A program made the translations under genes and the position numbers. Positions 37,159 to 49,752 of a DNA stretch of 64,000 nucleotides are shown piece by piece. The notes beneath the pieces were generated by a model. That model did not search any database. It was not told the origin of the DNA and saw only the letters and a program-made list of their open reading frames with translations. Origin of the DNA: Malaya genurostris (Eukaryota > Arthropoda > Insecta > Diptera > Culicidae); contig NC_080571.1 in the NCBI RefSeq assembly GCF_030247185.1, positions 165,389,547 through 165,453,546 of the forward strand, in the 5' to 3' direction. Numbering within the stretch: position 1 is the stretch's first letter; each line of letters opens with the position of its first letter.

Positions 37159-38209
37159 CACGCCATCGAAAATTTCCCATTGACGAGGTCAGTTTTCCGA
37201 CGTGAGCGCTAGATGGTGGAATGATAGATGAGAGGCACCAAATGCGAGACGTGACGAACGCGTTGAGTAGAGAAACTTTTTGCATCAGTGTCAATGTTCG
37301 CATCGAGTGTAACCACAAAAGACGTGTGAATTTTCCTACCGCTTTGTCCCAGTTTACTTCTATCACTGCCCTAATAGAATTTGTAAAAATCACTCCTAGT
37401 ATCTTAACAGTTTCGGCAGTGTATAGCCAGGGTATGCAGATTGGATTTCCATCTATGAGACCGATGTTGATGGACGTTGTTTTCGTCAAATTCAGTTTGG
37501 CTCCCGAAGCTTGACCGAAGAGAGTAAAGACGTTTAGAATCTGCTCTATCATGGGAACTGTGGTTGCAATGATACTGATATCGTCTGCATAAGCGACGAT
37601 CAGGTCGTCTCAACACGCGTGCTTTAGTTTATTTAGGAGGGGTGTGAGATAGAGAGCGAACCATAAGCTGCTGATTGGGATTCCTTGTGCTACTGAACGT
37701 TGTATGGGAAAGGCAGCCGATAAGTGTCCGTTGACTAGCAGACGTGACGATGACCGTTCTGCAAATCTGGAGAGCAGTTCTAATAACCTGGGATTGATGC
37801 CGAGTGAGCACATGGTGCCGAACATGAACTTCCGATTAACCCGACCAAACGCATGGTCTAGATCGAAAGAGATGAGCATCGCATTTTGTTTTCGTTGGAT
37901 CAGCTGAGCGACTTTGTCTTTGAGTGAGAAGATGGCTTGGAAGATGTTACGATCGGGATTGGAGCATTTTTGCACATCTGCCACCACTCTCTTGAGTCTG
38001 GTCTTGAAGATGCAAGATAGGAGTTTGTAATCATAGTTGATTAAAGAGATCGGTCTGTACGAGTGAACCGTATCGCCTAAGTTCTTCTTGAGCTCTCAGC
38101 TGATCAACCAGTCCTAGGGAAACGTATATTTGATCCAACCTCGACATTGAGTTGTGTGTCAAATAAGTGTGGCTCACGGTACGGGGGTAAAATTCACCCA
38201 TGCGTCTTG
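37159..38209 (-). pseudogene. LINE C ORF2: reverse transcriptase and end of endonuclease
   Basis: Minus-strand fragments. 38209-38031 is the end of the endonuclease (SRLDQIYVSLG). 37987-37610 is the RT with SFDLDHAFGRVNRKFMFG (motif A) and QGIPISSLWFALYL. A TGA lies just before VAYADDISIIA. 37552-37163 is the RT palm and thumb (GAKLNLTKTTSINI, ILGVIF), ending GNFRWR at the gypsy insertion. The sequence style is L1/Tx1-like. It continues at 19368. Confidence 0.82.
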
Positions 38210-38211
38210 TA

Positions 38212-39509
38212 AAGACTGTCCCAGAAAGTATGAACGCAACCAAAAACCGCTGCCATTTCGCAATGGTACAGATTCTGTAAATTTTTATGGCTGCGTCCTA
38301 TTGTTTACACTCTTCTCTAACCACTTGTGCAGTTGTTTATTCGTTTTCATTAGTTTATTTCGAAATGCGTGGACTTTCAGCAGAACAACGTCGAAAAATT
38401 GTGTACAAATGGTGCACAGAACGCGGACTGTCACTGAGAAATATAGCAAAAATGGAAGGAGTCAGTGAAAAAGCCGTGCGAAATGCAATCAGGAAATTCG
38501 CTAAGGTTAACACCTTTGAAGATAAACCGAAAACGGTTCTAAAAAAAGGTCATGCTAATCCTCAGTTGGATAAACGTATACTGAAGGCGTTCGAGTAAAA
38601 GAAGGAGGTTTCAATTCGGGATGTGGCCAAAAAATTGGGCACTTCGAAGTCAAATGTTCTTCGTACTAAAGAACGTTTGAATCTTGGAAACTGTAAGAAG
38701 CAGAAACAACCAAAACGTAGTCCGAAACAAGAAGTATCGATCAGGCCGAGGGTTCGAAAGCTGTACCATACGATTTTTGCTGGAAAGTTGAACTGCATAA
38801 TCATGGACGACAAAACCTATGTGAAACTCGATTACAAATCCTTGCCGTGACCACAATATTATACGGTGTGAAAAGGGCAAGTGTTGAACCGGTCCGAGAC
38901 ATCGATTGAAGTCGAAAAATTTGGTAAGAAAGCTGGTCTGGCAAGCAATGTGTAGCTGCGGTAAGATTTCTAAAACCTTCATCACCGCTTCAATGAACAG
39001 AGAAATATACATCAAGGAATGTTTACAAAAACGACTTCTACCCATGATTCGAAGCCACAAGGATCCTGTTGTCGTCTGACCAGATCTTGCTTCTTGCCAC
39101 TACTCGAAATCAACGGTAGAATGGTATACTACCACGAATGTCACTTTCGTCTCAAAAGACATGAATCCACCAAGTTGCCCACAAATTCGATCAATTGAGG
39201 AATTTTGGGCATTAACGAAGGCACATCTTAGGAAACATGTCTCGGCAGCCGAAACCATTCAACAAATCGGAAAAGATTTAAATAAAAGTGTCAAAGCTTG
39301 TCGCCAAGAAGTCTGTGCGGAATTTAATGAGGAACGTTCGCAAGAAGGTGTTCCAGCTAGTCTACAATGGCTAAGTAGCAAATGTTGAGAATAATATTCT
39401 GTTGTTGTAGTCTAATATTATCAGTATATCGAATAAAATTTGAATATCTAACGCTTGTGAATTATTTACAGCGAAATCAAAGTGCGTCCATACTTTCTGG
39501 GACAGTCTT
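38212..39509 (+). mobile_element. DD37E-type Tc1/mariner element inserted in LINE C
   Basis: 1298 bp with inverted ends AAGACTGTCCCAGAAAGTAT on both sides, flanked by TA (38210-38211, 39510-39511). Both sides outside are LINE C endonuclease sequence. It carries one transposase gene, decayed. Length and ends fit a full-length Tc1-like element. DD37E elements were first described from mosquitoes. Confidence 0.9.
38365..39388 (+). pseudogene. DD37E transposase, several stops and frameshifts
   Basis: The likely start is the ATG at 38365 (MRGLSAEQRRKIVYKWCTER). A helix-turn-helix region follows (LSLRNIAKMEGVSEKAV). A TAA lies at 38596. The first catalytic Asp is in IIMDDKTYVK, the second in WPDLASCHYSK in another phase, and the Glu in RSIEEFWALTK (39161-39388 frame). 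I count 37 residues between the second Asp and the Glu. All catalytic residues are visible but in three frames. Confidence 0.83.
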
Positions 39510-39511
39510 TA

Positions 39512-40010
39512 GTTGCATTTGACTGATAGTAGCTTGAAATGCATGACTCCCATTATTTCCTGTACTATCACACTAGTACGTAGTTAAAGTCACCTGCTAA
39601 TATCACATGATCAGTTTTATGTCGTAGATAATACGCAGTGGTGTTGTTGTAGAATCATTCTCGTTCAGTTCTGGCTGTGAATCCAGAAGGCGCGTACACA
39701 TTCCATAACGTAGTGTTTTGTATTCGTACAGCTGCTAATCGTCCGTCTATGCTTTTCTCGACGTGTGAAAAACGAATGTACTCTTTCAAAGCGATTGCTG
39801 TTCCCCTTCTGGCGTGAACTACGTTGGATATTATATTGTAACCGATTAGGCTCAGTTATTCGTTTTCAACCTCTTGCATTAAAACATTGTCTAGATCAAT
39901 AGCGTGGACGAAGGAGTGTAAGGCGTGTAGTTTTGTTAAATTTGAGATTGTGATGATGTTTGCACTGGAAATATTGTAACAACGAAGCTCTATTATAATG
40001 CACTAGAGTT
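39512..40010 (-). pseudogene. LINE C endonuclease domain
   Basis: On the minus strand: VLMQEVENE, GYNIISNVVHARRGTAIALK, GRLAAVRIQNTTLWNVYAPS and VILAGDFNYVL. These are the Glu, Tyr/Asn and GDFN motifs of the APE-type endonuclease of L1/Tx1 LINEs. Several stops and frame changes. The domain is split by the DD37E mariner at 39511. Confidence 0.78.
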
Positions 40011-40091
40011 ATTAGGCGACTCGTCGCCATCGTCCTGTCGTGGCTTATTACCGGGGGATTTACGTAGGGATCGTAGGCTAGCTGTCGAGGT

Positions 40092-40463
40092 TCAAGAACG
40101 GTCGGATTCATCACCATCGTTTCTTCGATAGAGTTCCGAAAATCTTTGCGTCGTGTCAGTCTTACTGTCTGGATGAGTGTTCAGGGTTTTGAAACTGCTC
40201 TCGAGAGACGATGTCGAACGGTTGTGTTCTGGGTGACCAGTAGAACGAGGATGCTGTGGATTGTTTAAGTTCGAGGACTGAGACAGGGAATGCGTGCTGC
40301 TAAGCTTCCTAGGCACTATGTTCGGGCTAGCAGACGATTTTGCTGTTGCTACCGGTTTTGGGCGTGTAATTTGTTTCACGACTTTCGCGTTGGACCTCTC
40401 CTGTTGAAAAAAGCCTGACCTTCCGTGAAAAAAGAAAAAAAATGTGAAACAATCTGTGCACAA
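40092..40463 (-). pseudogene. Possible end of LINE C ORF1 (low confidence)
   Basis: A 123-codon minus-strand frame. It begins MCTDCFTFFFFFHG, then is Ser/Thr/Asn/Pro-rich (SSASPNIVPRKLSSTHSLSQ). Its position just upstream of the endonuclease suggests the end of ORF1 after a zinc-knuckle, but only a single CxxC is visible. It could also be chance. Confidence 0.35.
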
Positions 40464-41181
<718 letters not shown>

Positions 41182-41346
41182 TCTCCTTCCTCAAGTTCGG
41201 CACGTCCCGGGCCGATCCTGTTTGGTCTTTCAGAATTTGGTTTTGGTGGTTGTTCGTCTTTGTTGAATAGCTTACTCTATCTAATGAACTTTATTGAACA
41301 GATGAGTGATATTAACCCTAAAATTATACTAAATATGGACAGGTAT

Positions 41347-42790
41347 TTAGTAGAATGTATAGTTTGTAGATACTCCAACTTTTGTCCGTTTGAGTATTTG
41401 AAATTTGTGCAGTTTCTCTATTGTAACGCTGGTTTCCAAAAACTTTTCTTCTATCTTGATTCCTTTGAACGGTATAACGATTGCGGGTTGTTTTGTGTGC
41501 AACTCATAGCTGCTATAAGTTTTGTCGTTTACAGAGACGGAGCAATTTGTGAAGTGTATGAGAAAAGTTCCAGAGATATTGCGATTCGCCAGGATGCAAT
41601 CGGATATCAATTCAATCATGGTAACATGTTTGATTACTATATGGTTATCTGTCAATGGTTTTATTTCGGTGTCGGTTTCTAATTCGACGAATGAACATTT
41701 TCCGGACAGTCTTCTCAGCATATTAGAGTAACAGTCATCTTTTGACACTACTTGTAGATTTTTGGAGTTGCAGAGTAGCTCGCTTTCAATTCTTTGGCAT
41801 GGGGTGGTAAGAAAATAGGAGGTTTCTTTACTGATTATAGCTGTGCAGGTTGGTAATTTTAAAACTTTTCCAGCGATGGGTAACGGTTCCAAGAGTATGA
41901 TGGTAAAGCTGCCAGGTATGAATTGGGGTACCAAGATAATAACGTTTGTTTTTGATGATTGGTGAACGGCTTGCAGGTCTAGATACTCGTAGGCTTGATC
42001 CGTAGTTAATAAGGTAATGTTTTGTTCTTCTAATCTATTGCTGATAAATCTAATTTCTTCTGCTTCCAGAAATCTCTTAGATATTACATTTGCTTTTGCT
42101 AATTGAATTGTTTCAAAAATTGAGTTAAGATGATTTATCACGTCTAGTTGATATGAAATTTTGAAGATGTTTCCTAGAGCTGTAATGTTATGGTTAATAT
42201 TTCGATTATTGATTAGGTCCTGTCTCATTGCAATTATTTGTTTTGTAAATTTTGTTTGTTGTTCATTAATGTTCTCTGCTACCCTATTTATCCTGGTTTC
42301 AATCTGTTTGTTGATGTGTACCTGTTTATTATTTTCCCTGACTAGGTAATTATTAGCATTTCTGAGCTCCTCCAGGTCGCGGTTTATGTGCATCAGATCA
42401 TTATCATCTAGATTTCCTGTTATCATTTTAATACCTGAGCCTAAAGCATTTATTAATCCTCGTTTACTTCTGTATTGCTTTTATTTGGATATAAGGTTTT
42501 GTGAATTTTTTCTGCAGTTTCAAGTTCATCTTTCAATACATCTGTAAGGTCTTTGAGATTTGGGAAAATCCTGAGTCCCTCAACGATTGGTCTGAATTTA
42601 TCAATAAGCGGTATGTATTTATCGAGATCGATTTCGTGATACACTTTGTGGTGACCTGTTTTTATTATGCATGTTCCTATTTGTAAGGCAAGTAGTCCAG
42701 GATTTTGGGAAAGGTTTAGAATTTGGATGGTTTGGGTTTGAATGAGCGGAAAGAAGAGGAATATAGTAGTATCATCATCATGTTCATTAT
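41347..42790 (-). pseudogene. env: Provirus D envelope gene, frameshifted
   Basis: Upstream part (42790 to 42453): a hydrophobic start, then surface-subunit-like sequence ending in 42644-42453. A stop and frame change follow near 42450. A basic RSKR site then precedes a Gly/Ala-rich, fusion-peptide-like segment near 42460-42430. The main 359-codon frame (42426-41347) is the transmembrane-subunit ectodomain, with ITGNLDDNDL just after the cleavage region, a coiled-coil-like stretch and several Cys. It corresponds to the env of insect errantiviruses. The break separates the two subunits. Confidence 0.75.
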
Positions 42791-42792
42791 CT

Positions 42793-43240
42793 GCTAAAGA
42801 AAATAGTCACGAGACCTGGACTATGCTGGCAGAGGACCAACGCGCCCTCAGTGTTTTCGAAAGAAAGGTACTGAGGACCATCTATGGCGGAGTGCAGATG
42901 GAAGACGGAACGTGGAGACGGCGTATGAATCACGAATTGCAACAACTGCTAGGAGAACCACCTATCGTACGGACAGCTAAAATCGGACGTCTACGATGGG
43001 CTGGGCATGTCATAAGGATGTCGGACGACAGCCCAGTGAAAATGTTTCTTGAATCTAATCCGACTGGTACAAGAAGAAGAGGAGCGCAGCGAACAAGGTG
43101 GATCGATCAATTGGAGAGTGATCTCAGAAGCATCCGTGCCTTGAGTGGCTGGCGACGAGCAGCCATGGACCGAGTTATGTGGAGACGTATGTTTGATACA
43201 GCAAAGGACACCCCAGGCCTATAGCTGTTAGGTAAGGTGA
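42793..43240 (+). pseudogene. RTE-like LINE 3' fragment
   Basis: Plus-strand frame 42742-43224; element-like from about codon 20. VFERKVLRTIYGGVQMEDG, RLRWAGHVIRMSDD and RRGAQRTRWIDQLE are the pattern of the C-terminal tail of RTE-type and related endonuclease-RT proteins. The frame ends with a stop at 43222. RT itself is absent, so it is 5'-truncated. It lies exactly where the integrase core of provirus D should be, in opposite orientation. Confidence 0.75.
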
Positions 43241-43264
43241 GTAAAAGAAAATAGTATTAGTGTT

Positions 43265-44313
43265 TTCTGATTCTTTTTAGTTTTGATTTATGCAGTTTCC
43301 TATTCAAGGCATCAGTCAACGTCTTTGTGTTATCCTGTTGCACTCGAATTGCGGAATACCGTCATCATGTCAATGGGGCAAAGTTTTATGTATTGTCGAA
43401 TTTTTTTCTTCATTCGGGGAAAATTGTATTTTCTGGCTATTGCTTTTTGGTTTTCCCATATGCCTTGTTGGGATTATTCGTGTACAGTTTGGATAATCTG
43501 GTCCTGTTCTTCTTCGGTTTTTAAGTCTTGTAAAATGTTTTGGATTATTCTAACCTTAAAAGTTTTGCTTATATTGAAGTAATTTTTGTAAACGAGTTGG
43601 ATGGTAGGGATAACACGATCAGGACAGTATATGCAATTAATTTTTCTAGGGTTCATGTATTCTTCGAATATTTTGATGATAAAAGGATCACCAAATGCTA
43701 CCTTTTTCAGTGTTTTTCGGTATACTTGGGGAGAAATTTGCTCTAACTGTTCTTCGTCTCGATCTGAGAATTGAAGAACAATTTGATTAGAATAGTAATT
43801 GAAAGGGTGTAACGTCATAGGAACAAATTCACAGTCTTCGGTGTCAGCCGAATGTACAGTTGCATTGTCTGTGTTAGTATCGTCTTCTAACTCGTTAGCA
43901 TTAATTTTTAACCGAGAGAGAGCATCCGCTGTAGTATTCTGTTCACCCGGTCTGTATCTTATCTCGTTATCAATTTCTCCTAAAGTCAATCTGCAGCGAA
44001 TTAGTTTGCTGTTAGGATTTTTAAGGTTCAAACCATAGGTCAATAGTTGGTGATCGGTGTAGAGAATAAATTTTCTGCCAAAACGGTAAAGCCTAAAATA
44101 TTTACAGACCCACATGATAGCCAATAATTCTTTTTCTATAGTGGCGAGGTTTTCTTCCGATTTAGTTAGCGTCCTGGAAGCGAAGGCCATGGGTTTGTCA
44201 CGACCGATAGCTCCTTGGGATAGCACGGCACCTATTGTTTGATTTGAAGCGTCCGTAATTAAAATAAATTCTTTACTGAAATCTGGGTATTGAAGAACTG
44301 TGCTACTAGTCAA
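43265..44313 (-). pseudogene. pol: Provirus D RNase H and integrase N-terminus
   Basis: Main frame 44313-43474: RNase H with LITDASNQTIGAVLSQG, RTLTKSEENLATIEKELL and YTDHQLLTYG; the TDAS motif is intact. Then an acidic linker and pre-integrase region. A stop at 43474 interrupts the zinc-binding domain; beyond it GIWENQKAIARKYNFPRMKK continues to about 43340, then ends. No integrase catalytic core exists. Confidence 0.85.
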
Positions 44314-45474
44314 AATATTTTTGCATTTTTCAAAGGCTTCTGTGAATTCCTCAATGTGTTGAATTGTTTCACCTTTTCTTAAACATTTCGTTAAAGGCTT
44401 TGCTATTCGGGAAAAATCTCGAATAAATTTTCTATAGTAACCTCTATAGAAAATTTATAGTATAGTAACCTCTATAGAAAATTTATTTAACTCCGAGAAA
44501 TCCTCGTAGCTCTTTATCATTTTTGGGTAATGGCCAATTTTTTATCACACTTATATTATTTTGTTCGGTTCGGGTTTTACACCATCTGCTGTCACGAGAT
44601 GCCCTAGAAAAGAAACTTCTTTATGAAGGAACTCGCTCTTATCAAGTTGTATCTTCATATTGTATTCTTTCAGACATTCAAAAATCTTCTTTAAGTTTTC
44701 CATGTGTTCTTGTAAACTCGTGGAAAATACGATAATGTCATCCATATAAACGAGACATATCTTTCCAATGTATTTTCGAAGAATGTTGTCCATTACTCGT
44801 TGAAAAATAGATGGAGCATTACGAAGGCCAAATGACATGCGAAGAAACTCGTAGTGCCCATGAGCTGTCTTCGGGATATCTTCCTCATGAACCTCGATCT
44901 TGCGATAGTCAATGACGAGGCGCCATTTTTGCCTACCGGAAGCATCTGGTTTTTTCGCAACCACCCGTACCGGTGAGGACCATGGACTATTGGAAGGTTG
45001 TATAATTCCTTGGTCTAGTATTTTTGAAATTTGTTTTTGGATTTCTGTTTTATGGCAGTAAGGATAACGATACGATTTTGCGTGTACTGGTTTATCATCT
45101 TTCTTTGAAATGAGGTGTTTAATTGCGTTTGTAAATGATACATTTTGGCCTTCTAAGTGGAAAATATCTTCAAATTCTTTAAGTTTACAAGCTTCTTCTT
45201 GGTGCAAATGATCTAATCTTAATTGTGAGGTAAAGTTAAACTTTTTCTTGCATGTTGTGAATTGAGGGGTGCCAAATTCGAAATTATTCATTTCCGCAAA
45301 GAGTGGACGATTCGGGTTTATTTTGACATCTGCGTTCATGAGATTCGTTAAAATTACTGTGGCTTTATTATTATTATTATTAGCTTTGTAAATACCTGGT
45401 GCTACGGCTACGGGCAGAAGGGTTTCAATATAAAAATCACCGTTCGGTGCATTGGTAGGTAGTTCAGCAATCAC
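44314..45474 (-). pseudogene. pol: Provirus D reverse transcriptase with motif A deleted
   Basis: Frame 45474-44551: SPWSSPVRVVAKKPD, RLVIDYRKIE, then directly VHEEDIPKTAHGHYEF. The segment that should hold the motif A Asp is missing, as are a few residues before HGHYEF. The catalytic YMDDIIVF remains. Downstream (44314-44550) the thumb is out of frame and contains a duplicated 27-bp block (about 44431-44485). Catalytically dead. Confidence 0.87.
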
Positions 45475-45605
45475 GTCTTCGTTACAATTGTGTAAGTTGT
45501 AGGATATTTTCTCATAATTGGAATTGTATAATTAGGGAATTTAATAGAGTTATTTAAACAGTTAATTGTAGCTTCTAGGGATTGAAGAATTTCATATCCA
45601 ATCAA

Positions 45606-45803
45606 TCAATCGAAAAAATAATGAAACTTGAGTATGTAACACTTTCCAGGTTGCTGATTAATGAATGGAGAAAACAATATAAATTTATCTATTTTGTGTT
45701 TTCCGCTCACGTTTCGTACATACATTGGAGTAGTTCTACGTATTGATTTGTTTTTCACATTTGCAGGGTTAATATAATTTTTGTTTGAGCCAGTGTCTAT
45801 CAA
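45606..45803 (-). pseudogene. pol: Provirus D protease
   Basis: A 65-codon frame starting MIDTGSNKNYI with the catalytic Asp of DTG. The region between it and the RT (45475-45605) has a stop. Typical gypsy position between gag and RT. Confidence 0.75.
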
Positions 45804-45862
45804 TAATTTTAGGTTGCCTAACTCGGTATCAATTTGAATGTATGGGATAAAATTCCTATCTT

Positions 45863-47104
45863 CTATTTTTCTGGCGGTAATTCGAAATCTTTATTGTCTT
45901 CAGTACTAGCATCTACATGTTTAATTGCTAACTGTTGACCTTCTAGTTTTGGATGAGAATTTTGATCGTATGCATTTTGGCTTGTGGTATTTATTTCTGG
46001 AAAACAAAATGTGTTTGAACAGTCGAATTGTTCATAAGGGTTATGGTAAGGGGTTAAATCTGGATAGTAACTAAAATGTTTATAGAATGGATCAAAATAC
46101 GGTGTTTGTTCAATGTTATGTAATTCTTCTACGTGGAATCTAGGTTGACCTGTTCGGAAAAACTGCTGTTGTGGATATGGTCTAAAGTGTTGAGCTGGAT
46201 GGGGTTGGAAGGGTTGTGTATACTGAGATTTCAATAATAGGTGAATTTGTGGTCTTTGTGGGGTTTGTTGAGGATTTCTGTTTATATAATTCACTTGTTT
46301 TGACCTAATGGACTGATCAATGTCCATAGGTGTGGGTTTTGGAAATTTCGTAAACGAAGGCTTGGGTTCAAAAACGTTCCTAGGCGGCATTGTCACAAAT
46401 TTTGACATGCCCGTATTGTAGTACGGTTTCTGAGGGAATCCGGTAGTTTGTATTGGCGTTTTATAGGCTGGAAGGAATGGATTTTTCGGTGGCCTGGGGG
46501 GTGAATTGTTAATGATCGGTGTAAATTTTTTCTGGAAGTTTTGTTCTTCTATACAGGCATCGAAGGCTTCTTTCAAAGTGTATGGTTTTCTCGCACGCAC
46601 ATTTCCACCAATGGGCTCTTTTAATCCACCCAGAAAAACTTGTAGTGCGTTTTGTTGATAGGTTTGAATTCTATCAGCTTTTACTCTTGTGTCGTTAATG
46701 GTTATATGAGCATTATTGATTAATAGCGACATAACGTGCTGCACACGTCCATAGAATTCTTCGACGTTGGTAGTTTGTGCCAAAGCAAATAATTCACGTG
46801 TTAGAGTAACAGCATCTCTTTTGTCACTATAGTAAGTAATTAATGTTTCTTCCATGGCTTCCCATTCGAGGCCAGTGCCATAAACCTCTAAGATCGTATC
46901 GGCTTCACCGATTATTTTATTCCGAATGGCTTGGATCCACACCTCTAAAAAAGGTGTGTTTCTAGTAGCTCTCGAAAAGGGAATTAGATTGTCTACAGCT
47001 TTTATGAATGAGTGCAATTTGACGGGGTTTTCGTCAAAAATTGGGAGGTCCCTGATCGCTTGTGGTGTTTGAAGAGAACGAATAATTCGATCAGCTTCGT
47101 TCAT
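45863..47104 (-). CDS. gag: Provirus D Gag
   Basis: An intact 413-codon frame from the ATG at 47104. The N-terminal capsid region includes SLQTPQAIRDLPIFDENP and FYGRVQHVMSLL; the C-terminal half is Pro/Gln/Phe-rich with PMDIDQSIRSKQVNYINR, a motif typical of errantivirus Gag. No CCHC knuckle is seen. Forms the virus-like core. The best-preserved gene of this provirus. Confidence 0.85.
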   Translation of the reverse strand: MNEADRIIRSLQTPQAIRDLPIFDENPVKLHSFIKAVDNLIPFSRATRNTPFLEVWIQAIRNKIIGEADTILEVYGTGLEWEAMEETLITYYSDKRDAVTLTRELFALAQTTNVEEFYGRVQHVMSLLINNAHITINDTRVKADRIQTYQQNALQVFLGGLKEPIGGNVRARKPYTLKEAFDACIEEQNFQKKFTPIINNSPPRPPKNPFLPAYKTPIQTTGFPQKPYYNTGMSKFVTMPPRNVFEPKPSFTKFPKPTPMDIDQSIRSKQVNYINRNPQQTPQRPQIHLLLKSQYTQPFQPHPAQHFRPYPQQQFFRTGQPRFHVEELHNIEQTPYFDPFYKHFSYYPDLTPYHNPYEQFDCSNTFCFPEINTTSQNAYDQNSHPKLEGQQLAIKHVDASTEDNKDFELPPEK

Positions 47105-47462
47105 GATCCGCTCGGTAGCAGCGGTTGTCGTTTCTTCTTCGTTTGGAATGGGATTAATTGTAAATATTATTAGGGTTTGTTAAACTGGTCACTTGGTTAC
47201 TTGGTTATCTCACTTAAAAATATTTTTTTTTGTTTTCACTTGTACTTCTTCTTTCACTTTCACAACACTCTATAAAATAATATTAATTTGCAATTACCTA
47301 TAGGTTTTGCGATAATCCGTCGCAGCGTATTTTAGCGATTTCCTCTCGCTGGGTTTATTGGCCGCTATCCGGTGGAAGTGCTGCTACTCCTCGATAAACC
47401 GTCGAAGATTCGAACACCACACATTTTCACTCGCGACACTAAGATCCTTTACGACTGCGCCA
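47105..47462 (-). other. Provirus D leader with tRNA primer site
   Basis: Noncoding leader. On the minus strand TGGCGCAGTCG begins at 47462, directly after the LTR, like the tRNA-Ser-primed site of insect errantiviruses. Confidence 0.75.
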
Positions 47463-47630
47463 GTTAAATTACTTCGGCGACGGATCTATTTTTTTGAAAA
47501 ACTACTCTGTACTGTTCAACGGTTAGACTGAAAAGTGATTTATTACAATTTTGAAAAAGTTTACAGAGGCCTCACTTGTCCCTGCTGTAAGCGCCTCACT
47601 TGTCCGTACTGTAAGCGCTGCTACTGGTGT
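47463..47630 (-). repeat. Provirus D 5' LTR remnant
   Basis: R-U5 part only, ending TAATTTAAC at the primer site. It shares the AATAAAT...GAGGCCTC stretch with the 3' LTR. The U3 part is lost where the AT tract starts at 47631. An internal short repeat, CGCCTCACTTGTCC type, is present. Confidence 0.75.
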
Positions 47631-49175
<1,545 letters not shown>

Positions 49176-49280
49176 TGATAAGTTTTTGATCGTGAATATC
49201 TCCTGTTATATCTCATGAATCAACATAATTCTTGCTACATGTCATAGAAAATATGATCACAATTTTATGATAAAATTTTT
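49176..49280. repeat. Left copy of the 105-bp direct repeat flanking LINE F
   Basis: Matches 51845-51949 with two mismatches. Contains TTTTTGATCGTGAATATCTC. Confidence 0.88.
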
Positions 49281-49459
49281 CAGGAATCAGAACAAATTGG
49301 CTCAAATGGCACGTTCCCCTTGATATTTGGAGATTTGTGCCTTGCCATCAATTTGTTTTTAGCATCATTTTCCCGATATATAAGAGGGAAGGATTGAAAG
49401 GAAATGGTAAGGGTTGGACTAGGAGGATGGGAAAAATTGACGACACAAAAACACATAAA

Positions 49460-49745
49460 AGCAGAAGTAAATTCTGCACCCCTAAGGGATGCTGAACAAT
49501 CTGCTGAGGATCACATTTAGTGGAAGCAGAAGTAAATTCTGAACCTCTACGTGGTCCCGAACAGTCTGCTGTTAATAAAACCTCCAACCCCCGAGAGGAT
49601 TTTGAGATCTTACAAAAGCGACACCATTCTGCACTCTCGGAAGAATGCAGAACGACTCGCAGTATGTACGAGCAGAAGTGAATTCGGTATCCCCCAAAGG
49701 ATGCCAAACAATCTGCTAAACCCTATTTAAGGTGAATACAGAAGG
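49460..49745 (-). repeat. LINE F 3' UTR repeats
   Basis: Three diverged copies of a block starting GCAGAAGTAAATTCTG (near 49462, 49524 and 49672) with CCTAAGGGATGC and AACAATCTGCT parts. Tandem 3' UTR repeats of the element. Confidence 0.7.
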
Positions 49746-49752
49746 GATTCAT

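Noticed and set aside
42742..43224. 160-codon open frame as a possible host gene
   Set aside because: The protein matches the C-terminal tail pattern of RTE-like LINEs and sits inside a provirus.
43540..43746. Plus-strand frames across provirus D pol
   Set aside because: They are antisense shadows of the RNase H-integrase region on the minus strand.
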